This document shows positions 47,111 through 56,883 of a stretch of DNA of 64,000 nucleotides, in pieces. The notes under the pieces are model-generated. The model was given only the letters and a program-made list of their open reading frames with translations, made no database searches and had not been told where the DNA came from. Source of the stretch: JACDCP01 sp050740235 (lineage in GTDB: Bacteria; Pseudomonadota; Gammaproteobacteria; Steroidobacterales; JACDCP01); NCBI GenBank assembly GCA_050740235.1, contig JBOIDB010000094.1:1-64000 (forward strand). The letters run 5' to 3'. The first letter of the stretch is position 1. The number at the start of each line of letters is the position of its first letter. Made by a program: the position numbers and the translations under genes.

Positions 47111-49310
47111 GCGTGCGCTTGCGCCCGGCGAGCGCGAGCAACGGTTCCCAGTTCCCGCTCGCCTCGGCTTGCATGGCGCGGTCGCGCATACGGGCGATAT
47201 CCACATCGACTTCCGCGACTATCGCACGGAATTCGGGTTCGTCGTGCAGCTCGACGAGATAGGGATCGTTGTCGAGCGACCAACCGTCTTTCGTCCATGG
47301 ACTGCGCCAGCCGTCGTCGATGGCCTCGCGCAACCGAGCGAGCGCTTGTTCCGGCCGGCCCATCAGAACCAGCGTCTCGACGTCGGCAATACCGTAGCCG
47401 ACGAGACCTAGGCGGGGTTGGCGCTGCAAAAACTTCAGGGTCGCTTCGAGGACTTGCTCTGCACGCTCCGGCTCGCCGAGTTGTTGCAGTGCGTAGGCGT
47501 AGCCGACACCGTTGCTGCAGTTCAGGGCGTCGATTCGCGGAACAGTCTCGGTAAATCGCGGGCAGAGCTGCTCCAGATAGCGGCGTGCCGATTCGAAATT
47601 TCCGTGCTGGATAGCAACTGCCGCGGTGACGAACAGAAACGGAGGCGGCGCATGCTCCAATTGGGCAAGCGAACCCTCCAGCAATGCGAGAGCGCCGGCG
47701 TAATCGCCCTCGAACCGGCGACCTTGCGCCTGCGCGAGTATCCAGAAACCATGGTCTCGTGGAAGTTCGTGGAGCAACTCCAGGGCGCGATCGGTTTGGC
47801 CGAATGCCATGTACGTACTGATTCCTCCGCGCATCAGGGCGGGGTCGGCGCTCAGTGAACGTGCCTTGTGGTACCAGGCGAGCGCTTCGTCCAACCGGCC
47901 GAGATTGGCCAGATGGAAGCTGATTGATTCCGGCGCAGTAGGCCAGTCGGGATCCAGCCGTGTGATCTCGAGCCACCGGTCGAGGGCGCGCGCGTTGTCG
48001 CCGACGCGCGCGTAGCTGACGCCGAGGTTGAGCCGGGTCACTCGCGCCAGGGGGTCGAGCTCCAGCGACCGTTCGAACAGCTCGATGGACTTGGTCTCGT
48101 CGCCCAGGTCCGACGCGAGTGACGCATACCAGGCGATTGCCTGGGCATGGTTCGGGTTGAGCGCGATCGCTTTCCCGAAGGCTTCCTCGGCCTGCCGGGC
48201 ATCGGGCTCGCGCTGATTCGTCTCCCACATGCCGGTTTTCAACAAGCCTATCGAGGCGTGTATGTCGGCGTCCTCACTCTCCATCGAGAGCGCTTTATCC
48301 AAGAGGGCCGCCGACTTCGTGAAGGCCTCGTCCGCGGACAGGATGCCATGGTTGTAATAGAGGATGTGCAGCGTGTCGGCCAGACCGGCATAGGCCTGTG
48401 CGAACTCCGGATCGAGCGCGATTGCTCGTTCGAATAGTCCGCGGGCGCTTTGCAGGCTCTCGATTTCCCGTTGATACAGCTTCTGACGCCCGGCGATATA
48501 AGCGTTGTAGGCCTCCAGGTTGCCGGTAGGGATCCTGGATACCCGCTCCTTCTCGTCCGGGGTTAAAGTCGCCTGCAACTTCTCTGCGATTGTTGTCGCG
48601 ATCTCGGTCTGGATGGCAAAGATGTTTTCGGTGCTCAGCCGGCGATCGTAGGTATTCGCCCAGACGTGCTCATCGGTCCCGGCATCGATGAGCTGCACAT
48701 TGATGCGCACAGTGTCGCCGGCGCGCTGCACGGCACCTTCGAGCACTGTGGCGACGCCCAGCTCCTTGCCGATCTGGCGCAGCTTCTTGGTCGTATCGCG
48801 ATACTCCATCACCGACGTGCGCGAGATGACCTTCAGCGAGCCGATTTTTGCGAGGCTTGTCAGCAACTCATCGTGCATCCCGTCGGCGAACAGGGCGTGC
48901 TGCGGGTCGGTGCTGCGGCTGGTGAAAGGCAGGACAGCGATCGATGCTGCACGGACTCCGGGCGTATCGTTCAGATTGAACGAGATCGAAAATCCAAGGG
49001 CGACAATGAGCAGGCCGATGATGGCGAAGTCGAGCTTTCGCCCGGTGCTGGCAGTAATCGAGTGCTCCAGGGGCACCTCGTGCGTCCGCTTGAGCCCTTC
49101 GGGCGTAATCTCGAACGCCCAGGAGAGTGCCAGTGCCAGAGGAAAGCCGAGCACCACGAGCAGGATGATGACCTTAACGACCCATCCCGGGGCGCTGAAA
49201 GTCGGGATGACAACCGAGGCGACCTGAATCACAATCCAGCCGACGACGGCATAAGCCGCGCCGACTTTGTAGACATTGCGCCTGCGCAACTCCGACAGGA
49301 AAGCACGCAT
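47085..49310 (-). CDS. Membrane TolB-like/TPR protein, copy 1
   Basis: A 741-residue protein. The N-terminus LSELRRRNVYKVGAAYAVVGW leads into two or three membrane helices (about 16-34, 43-64, 95-112) with the AWAFEITPEGLKR turn. A FlgO/TolB-like domain follows (ASIAVLPFTSRSTDPQHALFADGMHDELLTSLAKI, about 121-155; VLEGAVQRAGDTVRINVQLIDA, about 190-211), then about ten TPR units (for example A-AYAGLADTLHILYY, AFGKAIALNPNHAQAIAWYA). No DNA-binding or cyclase domain is present. It is a paralogue of the 55165-56751 gene. Role probably in envelope signalling or protein assembly, unproven. Confidence 0.85.
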   Translation of the reverse strand: MRAFLSELRRRNVYKVGAAYAVVGWIVIQVASVVIPTFSAPGWVVKVIILLVVLGFPLALALSWAFEITPEGLKRTHEVPLEHSITASTGRKLDFAIIGLLIVALGFSISFNLNDTPGVRAASIAVLPFTSRSTDPQHALFADGMHDELLTSLAKIGSLKVISRTSVMEYRDTTKKLRQIGKELGVATVLEGAVQRAGDTVRINVQLIDAGTDEHVWANTYDRRLSTENIFAIQTEIATTIAEKLQATLTPDEKERVSRIPTGNLEAYNAYIAGRQKLYQREIESLQSARGLFERAIALDPEFAQAYAGLADTLHILYYNHGILSADEAFTKSAALLDKALSMESEDADIHASIGLLKTGMWETNQREPDARQAEEAFGKAIALNPNHAQAIAWYASLASDLGDETKSIELFERSLELDPLARVTRLNLGVSYARVGDNARALDRWLEITRLDPDWPTAPESISFHLANLGRLDEALAWYHKARSLSADPALMRGGISTYMAFGQTDRALELLHELPRDHGFWILAQAQGRRFEGDYAGALALLEGSLAQLEHAPPPFLFVTAAVAIQHGNFESARRYLEQLCPRFTETVPRIDALNCSNGVGYAYALQQLGEPERAEQVLEATLKFLQRQPRLGLVGYGIADVETLVLMGRPEQALARLREAIDDGWRSPWTKDGWSLDNDPYLVELHDEPEFRAIVAEVDVDIARMRDRAMQAEASGNWEPLLALAGRKRTLTAETLQR

Positions 49311-49422
49311 AGCGAAATCGGGTCGACCTGTTTGTCAGTTGCCCCCACACAGTATGGGCCGGGCCGGCGAGTTGGTCGAGATGCTCCCCCGGGAACGGCG
49401 CCGTTCCTTGCTTATCTCATTT

Positions 49423-50676
49423 TCAGGCGTGCAACTCCGTCAGCCGCCGTTCGAGGAACCGCCGCGCCGTCTCTTCCCGCGTGAGGTCGAGCGCCCGTTC
49501 GTAGGACGCCCGGGCGTCCGCTGTCCGCTCGAGGCGCCGGCAGAGATCCGCGCGCGCCGAGTGGGCAAGGGGATAGTCCGCGAGATCGCCACGCGCGAGG
49601 ATTGCGTCGATGAGCGTCAGGCCGGCCTCCGGGCCATCGCGCATCGCCACGGCCACGGCGCGGTTGAGCTCGACGACGGGCGACGGGGCTATCCGGGCCA
49701 GCACGTCATACAACCCGACGATCTGGTTCCAGTCGGTGGCGGCAGCATCGGGCGCCTCGGCGTGCACGGCCGCGATCGCCGCCTGAATCGTATAGGGCCC
49801 GAAACGCCGCGAATAAAGCACCCGTTCGAGCAACGCGGTTCCTTCCGTGATCTGCTCCCGATTCCACAGCGAGCGATCCTGCTCATCGAGCAGCATCAGC
49901 TCCCCGTCCGGCGAGCTGCGGGCCTCGCGTCTGGATTCCTGCAGCAACATCAGGGCGAGGAGGCCGACCACTTCCGGCTCCGGCAGCAACTCGACGAGCA
50001 GCCTTCCCAGACGAATCGCCTCACCGGAGAGATCATGACGCGTCAGCGCCGTGCCCGATGAGGCGGAATATCCCTCGTTGAATACGAGGTAGATCACGTG
50101 GAGCACGCTGTCGAGCCGGTCCGGCAGTTGCGCTCGCGTCGGCACCTCATAGGGAATGCCGGCATCGCGAATTTTCGTCTTGGCGCGCACGATGCGTTGG
50201 GCAACGGTGGACGCGGCGGTGAGGAAAGCGTGCGCGATCTCCTCGGTCGTCAGGTCGCAGACCTCGCGCAGGGTCATCGCCACCTGGGCGTCCGGCGGCA
50301 AGGCCGGATGGCAACAGGTGAAAATCAACCGCAGCCGGTCATCCTCCAGGCCTTCGTCTTCCCAGTCCGCGGGATCGCTCGTGGAGGCATCCAGTTGATC
50401 GGCGAGCTCGGCCTGCGACGAATCGAATCGCGCGCGCCGGCGTATCCCGTCGATGGCCTTGAAGCGGCCGGCCGAGACGAGCCACGCGCGCGGATTGTCG
50501 GGCATGCCGTCGCGCGGCCATTGCTCCAGCGCCGCCCTGAATGCATCGTGCAGCGCCTCTTCGGCAACGTCGAAGTCACCAAGCAGGCGGATCAAGGTGG
50601 CAAGCACGCGGCGCGATTCGGCGCGATAGACGGCCTCCACTTGCGCGCCCACGTCGACGGCTGCATCCGTGCTCAT
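49423..50676 (-). CDS. ECF-type RNA polymerase sigma factor with C-terminal TPR-like domain (ECF42 group)
   Basis: A 417-residue protein from the ATG at 50676, with GGAAAGGAAG upstream. Sigma region 2 is at about 15-80 (RVLATLIRLLGDFDVAEEALHDAF), region 4 at about 130-185 (LTTEEIAHAFLTAASTVAQRI). The remaining 220 residues (DUF6596-like, HVIYLVFNEGYSASSG) form the extension typical of ECF42 sigma factors, thought to replace an anti-sigma factor. The DGPF/YCII gene upstream at 51086 is the usual partner of this group. Confidence 0.92.
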   Translation of the reverse strand: MSTDAAVDVGAQVEAVYRAESRRVLATLIRLLGDFDVAEEALHDAFRAALEQWPRDGMPDNPRAWLVSAGRFKAIDGIRRRARFDSSQAELADQLDASTSDPADWEDEGLEDDRLRLIFTCCHPALPPDAQVAMTLREVCDLTTEEIAHAFLTAASTVAQRIVRAKTKIRDAGIPYEVPTRAQLPDRLDSVLHVIYLVFNEGYSASSGTALTRHDLSGEAIRLGRLLVELLPEPEVVGLLALMLLQESRREARSSPDGELMLLDEQDRSLWNREQITEGTALLERVLYSRRFGPYTIQAAIAAVHAEAPDAAATDWNQIVGLYDVLARIAPSPVVELNRAVAVAMRDGPEAGLTLIDAILARGDLADYPLAHSARADLCRRLERTADARASYERALDLTREETARRFLERRLTELHA

Positions 50677-50693
50677 CGTGGCTTCCTTTCCGG

Positions 50694-51086
50694 CTAAGGC
50701 CGGGCACCCGGGGCGTCGAATCCCAACGCGCGGAGCGTCTCTGCGTCCTCCGCGACCGGCCGGACCTCGACGCACCCGATCCGCGCACCCGGTATTTTAG
50801 CGGCTATCCGGACTGCCTCGTCCATGTCCCCGGCCTCGATGAGGTAATAGCCGCCGAGCTGTTCCTTGGTCTCGGCGAACGGCCCGTCGCTGATCGAGGC
50901 CTTGCCGTTTCGAACCCGCACGGTTTTAGCGGTACCGGCGGGCAGCAGGCGATTGCTTCCAACCAATCGGCCGCTGGCGCGGAGATCGTCGGTGAACTCG
51001 GTGTATTCCGCGTAGTGGCGCTCCGCATCGGGCTCCGGCATTTGCTCCATCACGCGCTCCGCGCAGATCAGGCACAGGTACTTCAT
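50694..51086 (-). CDS. YCII-related DGPF-domain protein
   Basis: A 130-residue protein; CCAGGGAGGGAATC precedes the ATG at 51086. The DGPF signature is SDGPFAETKEQLGGYYLIEA (about 68-87), within a ferredoxin-like YCII fold (MKYLCLICAE, CVEVRPV). It lies 17 bases upstream of the ECF42 sigma gene, the conserved pairing for this sigma group, where DGPF proteins are regulated targets or modulators. Confidence 0.92.
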   Translation of the reverse strand: MKYLCLICAERVMEQMPEPDAERHYAEYTEFTDDLRASGRLVGSNRLLPAGTAKTVRVRNGKASISDGPFAETKEQLGGYYLIEAGDMDEAVRIAAKIPGARIGCVEVRPVAEDAETLRALGFDAPGARP

Positions 51087-51182
51087 GATTCCCTCCCTGG
51101 GATTGGATACTGGAATGTCATTCGACGCGCCGATGAAAGGGTGGTTCATCAGGATATGAGCCCCATCGATTGATCCCGGCCG

Positions 51183-53582
51183 TCACCGAATGCGGACGGA
51201 GAAGTCGCGACCTTCCCAGCGACCCGACTCAGGCCAGAAAAACGTGAAACTCAGCGGCGTTCGCTGCTCGTCACGAGCAGCGAGATCCACATAATCGATG
51301 CCGAGCCGCATCGGGCTCGAGGCCGTGTCTTTGTGGCTCTGCCATTCATCGTTCGTCCAGCGAAGACGGAAAGGCCCCTGGGCCAGGACCCGCAGCCGCG
51401 TGCCGCGAGACACCTCGGCGACCTGCCGGTTGAACTTCCACACTTCCATTGGTGTTGACTCCGCGGCCGCCGGATTCAGGTATCGCTCGGCGACGGGATC
51501 GAAGCGGTCGAATACTCGCCCGTCGTGGACCGAGCGCAGCAGCTTGATGTACTCGGCATGCGCCCACATGAGCGGCATCGCCGAGCCGGTCGCCTCGCCG
51601 CGAACAAATCGCAGGTCCGCGCGGTCCGGCTCGTCCCAGATTTGCTCGGGCAGGAGCAGGTGCGCGCTGGCGAAGCCCTCCATCGCCCGGACGAACGATC
51701 GTACGTCGCGGCCTGCGGCCAGCTCGTAATGCCCCCGCTCGCCGGTCAGGATTGGCCATGGCCGGCCCTTTCCCCAACCGATGTACGGCCCGCCGTCTTC
51801 CCGTTGACCGTACCCATCGTGATTGTAGCGATACCAGCAAGGTCCGGATGGCGTGTCGACCTTGAGCACGGCATCGATCACGCGGATCGAGTCGCGGATG
51901 ACCGGATCGTCGGCGGGCCGGATGCCGTAGCGAACGAGCTCCAGGAATCCGCCGTCGACGATCTCCTTCGCGGGGAATTCGACCTGCGCGCCGGGCGGCC
52001 GGTTGCGGATCGCGAGCATTCCCTCGTTCGGGTTTTCGTTCGGATGAGCGCCGAAGGGGTCGGCGGGCGTGATGCGAATGTAATGCCGCGGAATGCCCGG
52101 CACCAGCGTGCCCTCGGTCGTCACGGTCCATGCCTCGATGTGCGATTCGAGGAAATCGGCATGACTTTCCAGGAACACCGCCATCGCCTCGTCGCCGCGG
52201 TTGCGCACGAGGTCGGCGGCGCAGATCAGCGCCGCGATGCTCGAGGCCAGCGTGGAGGGCGACAGGCCGCTGTTCTCCTCCCAGCGCTCCTGCTCGGTGA
52301 CGGGCCCCTGGCGGATCAGGAAGCCGGCCGCCCGCAGGACCATCGGCAACGGATCGACGTTCCATAGTGCGTCGAGCTTCTGGAGCCGCCAGGCGAGCAG
52401 AATCGGGAAAGCCACCTCGTCGAGCTGCAGTCCGTGCCAGTACGGCGTGCCGTCGATCCAGAAATTCTGCGGGAAGTGGCCGTCCGGGCGTTGCGCCGCG
52501 ATCAGATAAACCAGCGCGCGCCGCGGCGTGTCGGTGTTGCCGGCCGCCAGCAGCCCGGTGGCGCTGTGCACCATGTCGCGCGTCCAGACGAGATGATAGC
52601 CACCGAGATCCGTCTCGCTGCGCGCCTCGCCCCAGGGAATGCTCAGCGAAGCGATCATCGCGCCCGGATACATTTTGTCCTCGTGGGCCAGCAGCGCGCT
52701 GTAGCCCATGTGGAACAGCGTGCCTCCATCCTCGCAGGCGTCTTCCAGGGGCAGAATGCCTGCACAGGTTTCTTCCCACTGTTCGATGAACTGCTCGCGG
52801 TGGCGCTCGACCGGCACGGTCAGGGACTGCAGCAGGGTGGAGACCGCGTGCGACAGGCTGCGGCCGAAAGCCAGCGCCAGCGTGAACTCGAAGCCCTCGC
52901 TCAGATCGATTTCGCCGGTCAGCGCGATGTTTCCGTTCGGGGCGGAGTCGAACTCCCAGTCCATGTGGAAATTGTCGTGCAGATCGGTCCAGCCATCGCT
53001 CGTGCTGACATAGCCGCATGAAAGCTTGCGGAAAGGCGTGGAGGCAGCCAGCGCGAGCCAGGTGCCATTGCGGTTCGCGGTGAGAATGCGCCTGCCGTCG
53101 ACTTCCACGACGTTGCCGTTGTTGCCCCAGCCGCCCACATCGAGGTGCGGCGCCAGCAACGCATAGAGCTGCAACCGCGAGCGCAGCGGTTCGGTTGCCT
53201 GGAGCCGAGTCTGCATCAACAGGCATGGATAATGCGGATCGGCGAGAATTTCTTTGACGAGTGCGTATCGTCCATTCCGCTCGCGATTCGTCAGGCGAAA
53301 GCCGAGCGCGTGCGGCGACATCGGCTCGATTCTGGATTCCGTATGCCGCCGCTCATCGTGGAAGAACGTCTCACCGTCGGTGATCAGGAACTGCAGATCG
53401 CGGGTCTGCGGATGGTCGATCGTGGGAAAGTAGACTTCGCTGACGATGCCGCCCGCGACCGTGAACCAGATCCGGGCGGATGCCGAACGCGCCGTGCCGA
53501 CGGCCTGCTTGTCGCTGCGCGTCCAGCGCGGCTCGATGCCCGGTTGGCCGAATGCGGGAAGGTCATGGAAGAGCTGCGGCAT
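51183..53582 (-). CDS. GH15 glucoamylase/glucodextranase-like enzyme, cytoplasmic
   Basis: A 799-residue protein without a signal peptide. N-terminal beta-sandwich (about 20-260: RIWFTVAGGIVSEVYFPTIDHPQTRDLQFL) and C-terminal (alpha/alpha)6 GH15 barrel (about 290-690) with SIPWGEARSETDLGGYHLVWTRDM (about 318-340), PQNFWIDGTPYWHGLQLDEVAFPI and WEENSGLSPSTLASSIAAL (general-acid region, about 437). It hydrolyses alpha-1,4 glucan or dextran to glucose. Its product could feed the PpgK/zwf operon 17 kb away. The start is uncertain, as no ribosome site precedes it. Confidence 0.92.
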   Translation of the reverse strand: MPQLFHDLPAFGQPGIEPRWTRSDKQAVGTARSASARIWFTVAGGIVSEVYFPTIDHPQTRDLQFLITDGETFFHDERRHTESRIEPMSPHALGFRLTNRERNGRYALVKEILADPHYPCLLMQTRLQATEPLRSRLQLYALLAPHLDVGGWGNNGNVVEVDGRRILTANRNGTWLALAASTPFRKLSCGYVSTSDGWTDLHDNFHMDWEFDSAPNGNIALTGEIDLSEGFEFTLALAFGRSLSHAVSTLLQSLTVPVERHREQFIEQWEETCAGILPLEDACEDGGTLFHMGYSALLAHEDKMYPGAMIASLSIPWGEARSETDLGGYHLVWTRDMVHSATGLLAAGNTDTPRRALVYLIAAQRPDGHFPQNFWIDGTPYWHGLQLDEVAFPILLAWRLQKLDALWNVDPLPMVLRAAGFLIRQGPVTEQERWEENSGLSPSTLASSIAALICAADLVRNRGDEAMAVFLESHADFLESHIEAWTVTTEGTLVPGIPRHYIRITPADPFGAHPNENPNEGMLAIRNRPPGAQVEFPAKEIVDGGFLELVRYGIRPADDPVIRDSIRVIDAVLKVDTPSGPCWYRYNHDGYGQREDGGPYIGWGKGRPWPILTGERGHYELAAGRDVRSFVRAMEGFASAHLLLPEQIWDEPDRADLRFVRGEATGSAMPLMWAHAEYIKLLRSVHDGRVFDRFDPVAERYLNPAAAESTPMEVWKFNRQVAEVSRGTRLRVLAQGPFRLRWTNDEWQSHKDTASSPMRLGIDYVDLAARDEQRTPLSFTFFWPESGRWEGRDFSVRIR

Positions 53583-53646
53583 GGAAGACTGCGATGCAAG
53601 AATCGTGCGAGCAGGCTCGCCGGCGAATGTCCGCTTTGCTCATCAA

Positions 53647-53679
53647 GTCGGTTATGCCAGGAAACCTGGCATAACTGAC
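53647..53679. terminator. Strong hairpin between decarboxylase and glucoamylase genes
   Basis: A 15-base arm (GTCGGTTATGCCAGG) pairs with 53665-53679 with a single G-T wobble around an AAA loop. It is four bases from the decarboxylase stop and no T-run follows. Position argues for a transcription or mRNA-stability stop between two minus-strand genes. Confidence 0.65.
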
Positions 53680-53683
53680 CGAA

Positions 53684-55132
53684 TCAGGCACCCTCCACGA
53701 GGTGCCGCGCATGGTGTTGCAGCAGCTCCAGCGCCAATTCGACCTGCGCGAGGTGACTGCGGAAGTTCAGCACCGCGAGGCGCAGCGTGAAACGGCCGTC
53801 GAGTTGCGTCGAAGAAATGAATACTCTGCCGTCATTCTGCACGGCCGCGATGAGCCGGCGATTGAAGTCGTCCACGTTACCGCGCTCGGGCACGTAGCGA
53901 TAGGTCACGACGGAGAGATCGGGCTCGGGCCCGACTTCCCAGTTCGCGAGCTCGCTCAGGCGTGCGTGAAAATGGCGGGCGAGCAGCAGCTTCTCCTCGA
54001 TCGCGGCGCGAAACGGCGCGAGGCCGAAGAGCTTCAAAGGCAGCCACAACCGCAGGCCCCGGAACGGACGGGTCAGCTCAGGCGAGAGATCAGCCGGCGA
54101 GAGTTCCACGTCGGGGCGAAACGCATCCTGCATGTAGTTGGCGTGGTAGCGGTTCGCCGCGGCGAGGCGTTCGCGATCGCGCACCAGCAGCGCGCCGCTG
54201 CCGTACGGCAGGAACAGACCCTTGTGCGGGTCGAGCACCGCCGAATCCGATCGCTCGATGCCGGCGAGTATCTGTCGGCCCGGCTCGCAGAGCAGAAACG
54301 CGCCACCGTAGGCCGCATCTACGTGCAGCCATATGCCGTGAGCCGCGGCAATCTCAGCGATCGCGCCCAGCGGATCGACGGCGCCGACGTCCGTGCTGCC
54401 GGCGGTCGCAACGACGAGCCAGGGCAGCAGGCCGTCGCGACGGTCCGCATCGACCTGCGTCGCCAGCGTGTCGGCATCCATGCGCCAGCGCTCATCGACC
54501 TCGATGAGGCGGCGGACGCACTCCCCGAGCCCGGCAATCCGCAGCGCCTTGGCTACGGAGTGATGGGATTGCTCGCTGAGATAGACCACGCGGCGCGGCA
54601 GGTCGGCGGCTTTGACATCATGCGCGTTGCGCGCGGCGACGATGCCGCTCAAGTTTGCGATGCTGCCCCCGGAGGTGAGGTCCCCGCCCGAGGTTTCGGC
54701 CGGATAGCCGATCAGCCCGGCCAGCCATCCGACCAGCTGCATTTCCATCCGCACGGCGCCCGGCGCGGCAAAAAACACACCCGAGTAGCGATTGCTCACG
54801 TCGGCTAGGAAATCGCCCAGCGCAGCCGGGTAGAGCCCGCCGCCCGGAATGTAGCCGAACGCGCCGGGCGAAGCGGGATTGATTCCCGGCGCATCGACCT
54901 CGTTGTTCAGAATCGCCAGCAGTTGGCCGATGTCGGCCGGCTCCTCCGCGAACGGCTGCGACAACGCGCCGGCCGGATCGCCGAATCCGGGCCGATAGGC
55001 GGGAATTTCGCCGAGGCGTTCGAGAAACTGCTCCGTGTAGCCGGTCGCTGCCTCGCGCCACCGCATGCGCCGGGCGGCATCCGGATCGAGTCTGCGAGCC
55101 TCCCGTTCGAGGGCCTGGATTCGGTCGCGCAC
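53684..55132 (-). CDS. PLP-dependent group II amino acid decarboxylase
   Basis: A 482-residue protein starting with GTG at 55132. PLP Lys304 lies in AVLDPHKGLFLPYGSG; the Asp-Ala-Ala-Tyr motif HVDAAYGGAF (270-279) and His190 in SEQSHHSVAKA (stacking on PLP) are present, as is TSGGSIANL. The family covers aromatic-L-amino-acid (DOPA, tyrosine, tryptophan), glutamate and diaminobutyrate decarboxylases; the N-terminal FAEEPADIGQLL--LNNEV pattern leans toward the aromatic type but does not decide it. No transporter or biosynthetic partner is adjacent. Confidence 0.9.
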   Translation of the reverse strand: MRDRIQALEREARRLDPDAARRMRWREAATGYTEQFLERLGEIPAYRPGFGDPAGALSQPFAEEPADIGQLLAILNNEVDAPGINPASPGAFGYIPGGGLYPAALGDFLADVSNRYSGVFFAAPGAVRMEMQLVGWLAGLIGYPAETSGGDLTSGGSIANLSGIVAARNAHDVKAADLPRRVVYLSEQSHHSVAKALRIAGLGECVRRLIEVDERWRMDADTLATQVDADRRDGLLPWLVVATAGSTDVGAVDPLGAIAEIAAAHGIWLHVDAAYGGAFLLCEPGRQILAGIERSDSAVLDPHKGLFLPYGSGALLVRDRERLAAANRYHANYMQDAFRPDVELSPADLSPELTRPFRGLRLWLPLKLFGLAPFRAAIEEKLLLARHFHARLSELANWEVGPEPDLSVVTYRYVPERGNVDDFNRRLIAAVQNDGRVFISSTQLDGRFTLRLAVLNFRSHLAQVELALELLQHHARHLVEGA

Positions 55133-55164
55133 TGATCGATTGCTCCCGGCGGGTATGGCCGAAC

Positions 55165-56751
55165 TCAGTCGTCGAGACTCGCGATGAATGCCCGGTAACG
55201 CGGATGCTTACGGAGGGGCTCGAGCTCGGGATCGTTTTCCACCCAGCTCCGGGATGCCAGAGAGGTTTCCAGATAGTCCAGCGCGCGGTTGATGTCGCCA
55301 GCCTGGGCGTAGAAACACGCCACGTTGTAACGGGCGCTGGGATCATCCGGATCGATAGCCAGCGCGCGTTCGCTCCACTCGAATGCCTTGTCGCGCTCCC
55401 CCAGGCTCAGCAGTGCTGCGCTGGCGAGAAAATACGCGCGGGCGTTGTCCGGATAATCCTCGAGGTGGCGCTCGGCGAGCGCGACCCCCCGCCGATCGGC
55501 TTTCCGGGCATTTTCTTCGTCGCCGAGGCTGCGATAGATAGGGGCGGCGATGAGGGGGCCCTGATAGTCTTCGGGATTGACCTCGGCGGCCTTCTCGAAC
55601 AGTTCCAGTGCCCGGCGCATGCGCCCCTGGTGCACGGCCGTTCGCGCGTACTGGTACCACGTGTCGAACAGACGGGGATTGAGCTCGATGGCTCGCTCGA
55701 AGGCCTTCGCGGCATCATCGTAATTTCGCCGCGCAAGATGGAACAACGCCCTCGCTGAATGAGCCTCGGCCAGCTCCGGAGCGTGCTCCACGGCCCGGCG
55801 GCTGGCCTCGTCGGCAGCCTCGAGATGAGTCGTTCCGCCGGAATAGTAGATCGCCATCGTTGCGTGAGCATTTGCCATGGCGGCCCAGGCCGGGGCAAAA
55901 CCCGGATCGGCCTCGGTGGACCGGCGGAACATGTCGATCGCGTAGCCCAGGCTCTTCGGCCCGAACCGATGCAGGAAGCTCAGCCCTCTGAGATACAAGT
56001 CATATGCGCGTGTATTGCTCGGCGTCGTGTGCGGTCGAGTCCGCGTGTGAAACCGGAGCTTCAACGCATCGCCGATCTTGCGGGCGATGTCGTCCTGAAT
56101 CGCGAAGATGTCATCGAGCTTCCGGTCGTAGGATTCCGACCACAAGTGAGAGTCCGTGCCGGCCTCGATGAGTTGGGCGGTGATCCGCAGCCGGTCGCCG
56201 GCTTTGCGCACGCTGCCCTCGAGCACATGTCCGACGTTCAGCCGCTCGGCCAGCTCGTGGATATCGAGGTCCTTGCCTTTCAAGGCGAAGCAGGAGGTTC
56301 TGGAGGCGACCCGCAGATCCGGGATCCGCGCGAGCACGTTCAGCAGCTCTTCAGTCATGCCGTCGGAGAAGTATTCATTGTTGCGGTCGGGGCTCATGTC
56401 CAGGAAGGGCAGCACGGCGATGGACTTGTGCTCCTCCGTCGGCCGTGCGGCGTCTGCAAGTCGGGCAGGCGACGGGCCCTGCGCAGGCGTCGAGACGCCG
56501 TCGGCGGATTTCGCCTGTGCTGTCTCACGTCTGATGCTGCCCGGCGTGAGCTCGAATGCCCAGGCCATCGCCAGTGCAATCGGAAAGCCGATGAGCAGGA
56601 GAGCGATCGCCAGCGTGACGGTCCACGGCTGCAGGCCCAGCGCCGGGAACATGACGTCCACGACCTGCATCATCAGCCAGGCCGCAGCCAGGTAGACGAT
56701 CGCGACTTTGAAAACGTTTCGCCGTTTAAGCTCTGCGATGAGCTTGCGCAT
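55165..56751 (-). CDS. Membrane TolB-like/TPR protein, copy 2
   Basis: A 528-residue protein with the same plan as the 47085-49310 gene: ELKRRNVFKVAIVYLAAAW, two membrane helices with AWAFELTPGSIRRE, a FlgO/TolB-like domain (SIAVLPFLDMSPDRNNEYFSDGMTEELL, about 110-137; VLEGSVRKAGDRLRITAQLIEAG, about 176-198), then about seven TPR units ending KHPRYRAFIASLDD. It is shorter, with fewer repeats. ATG start at 56751. The paralogues lie 6 kb apart on the same strand. Confidence 0.88.
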   Translation of the reverse strand: MRKLIAELKRRNVFKVAIVYLAAAWLMMQVVDVMFPALGLQPWTVTLAIALLLIGFPIALAMAWAFELTPGSIRRETAQAKSADGVSTPAQGPSPARLADAARPTEEHKSIAVLPFLDMSPDRNNEYFSDGMTEELLNVLARIPDLRVASRTSCFALKGKDLDIHELAERLNVGHVLEGSVRKAGDRLRITAQLIEAGTDSHLWSESYDRKLDDIFAIQDDIARKIGDALKLRFHTRTRPHTTPSNTRAYDLYLRGLSFLHRFGPKSLGYAIDMFRRSTEADPGFAPAWAAMANAHATMAIYYSGGTTHLEAADEASRRAVEHAPELAEAHSARALFHLARRNYDDAAKAFERAIELNPRLFDTWYQYARTAVHQGRMRRALELFEKAAEVNPEDYQGPLIAAPIYRSLGDEENARKADRRGVALAERHLEDYPDNARAYFLASAALLSLGERDKAFEWSERALAIDPDDPSARYNVACFYAQAGDINRALDYLETSLASRSWVENDPELEPLRKHPRYRAFIASLDD

Positions 56752-56883
56752 TGCCGCCCGGTTCCCGCCTGTCCGCCGTCAAGCATGGCGGAACGACAAG
56801 GAATGTCAACTTGGCAGGCGCCGCGCCGGCGTGATTCCTGTCGCAATCATGACGATATTAATGCATCGACTATTTCGCAGGTA

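Noticed and set aside
51346..53226. 626-residue minus-strand frame in another phase of the glucoamylase
   Set aside because: Arg/Ala-rich shadow; the GH15 frame has all the family motifs.
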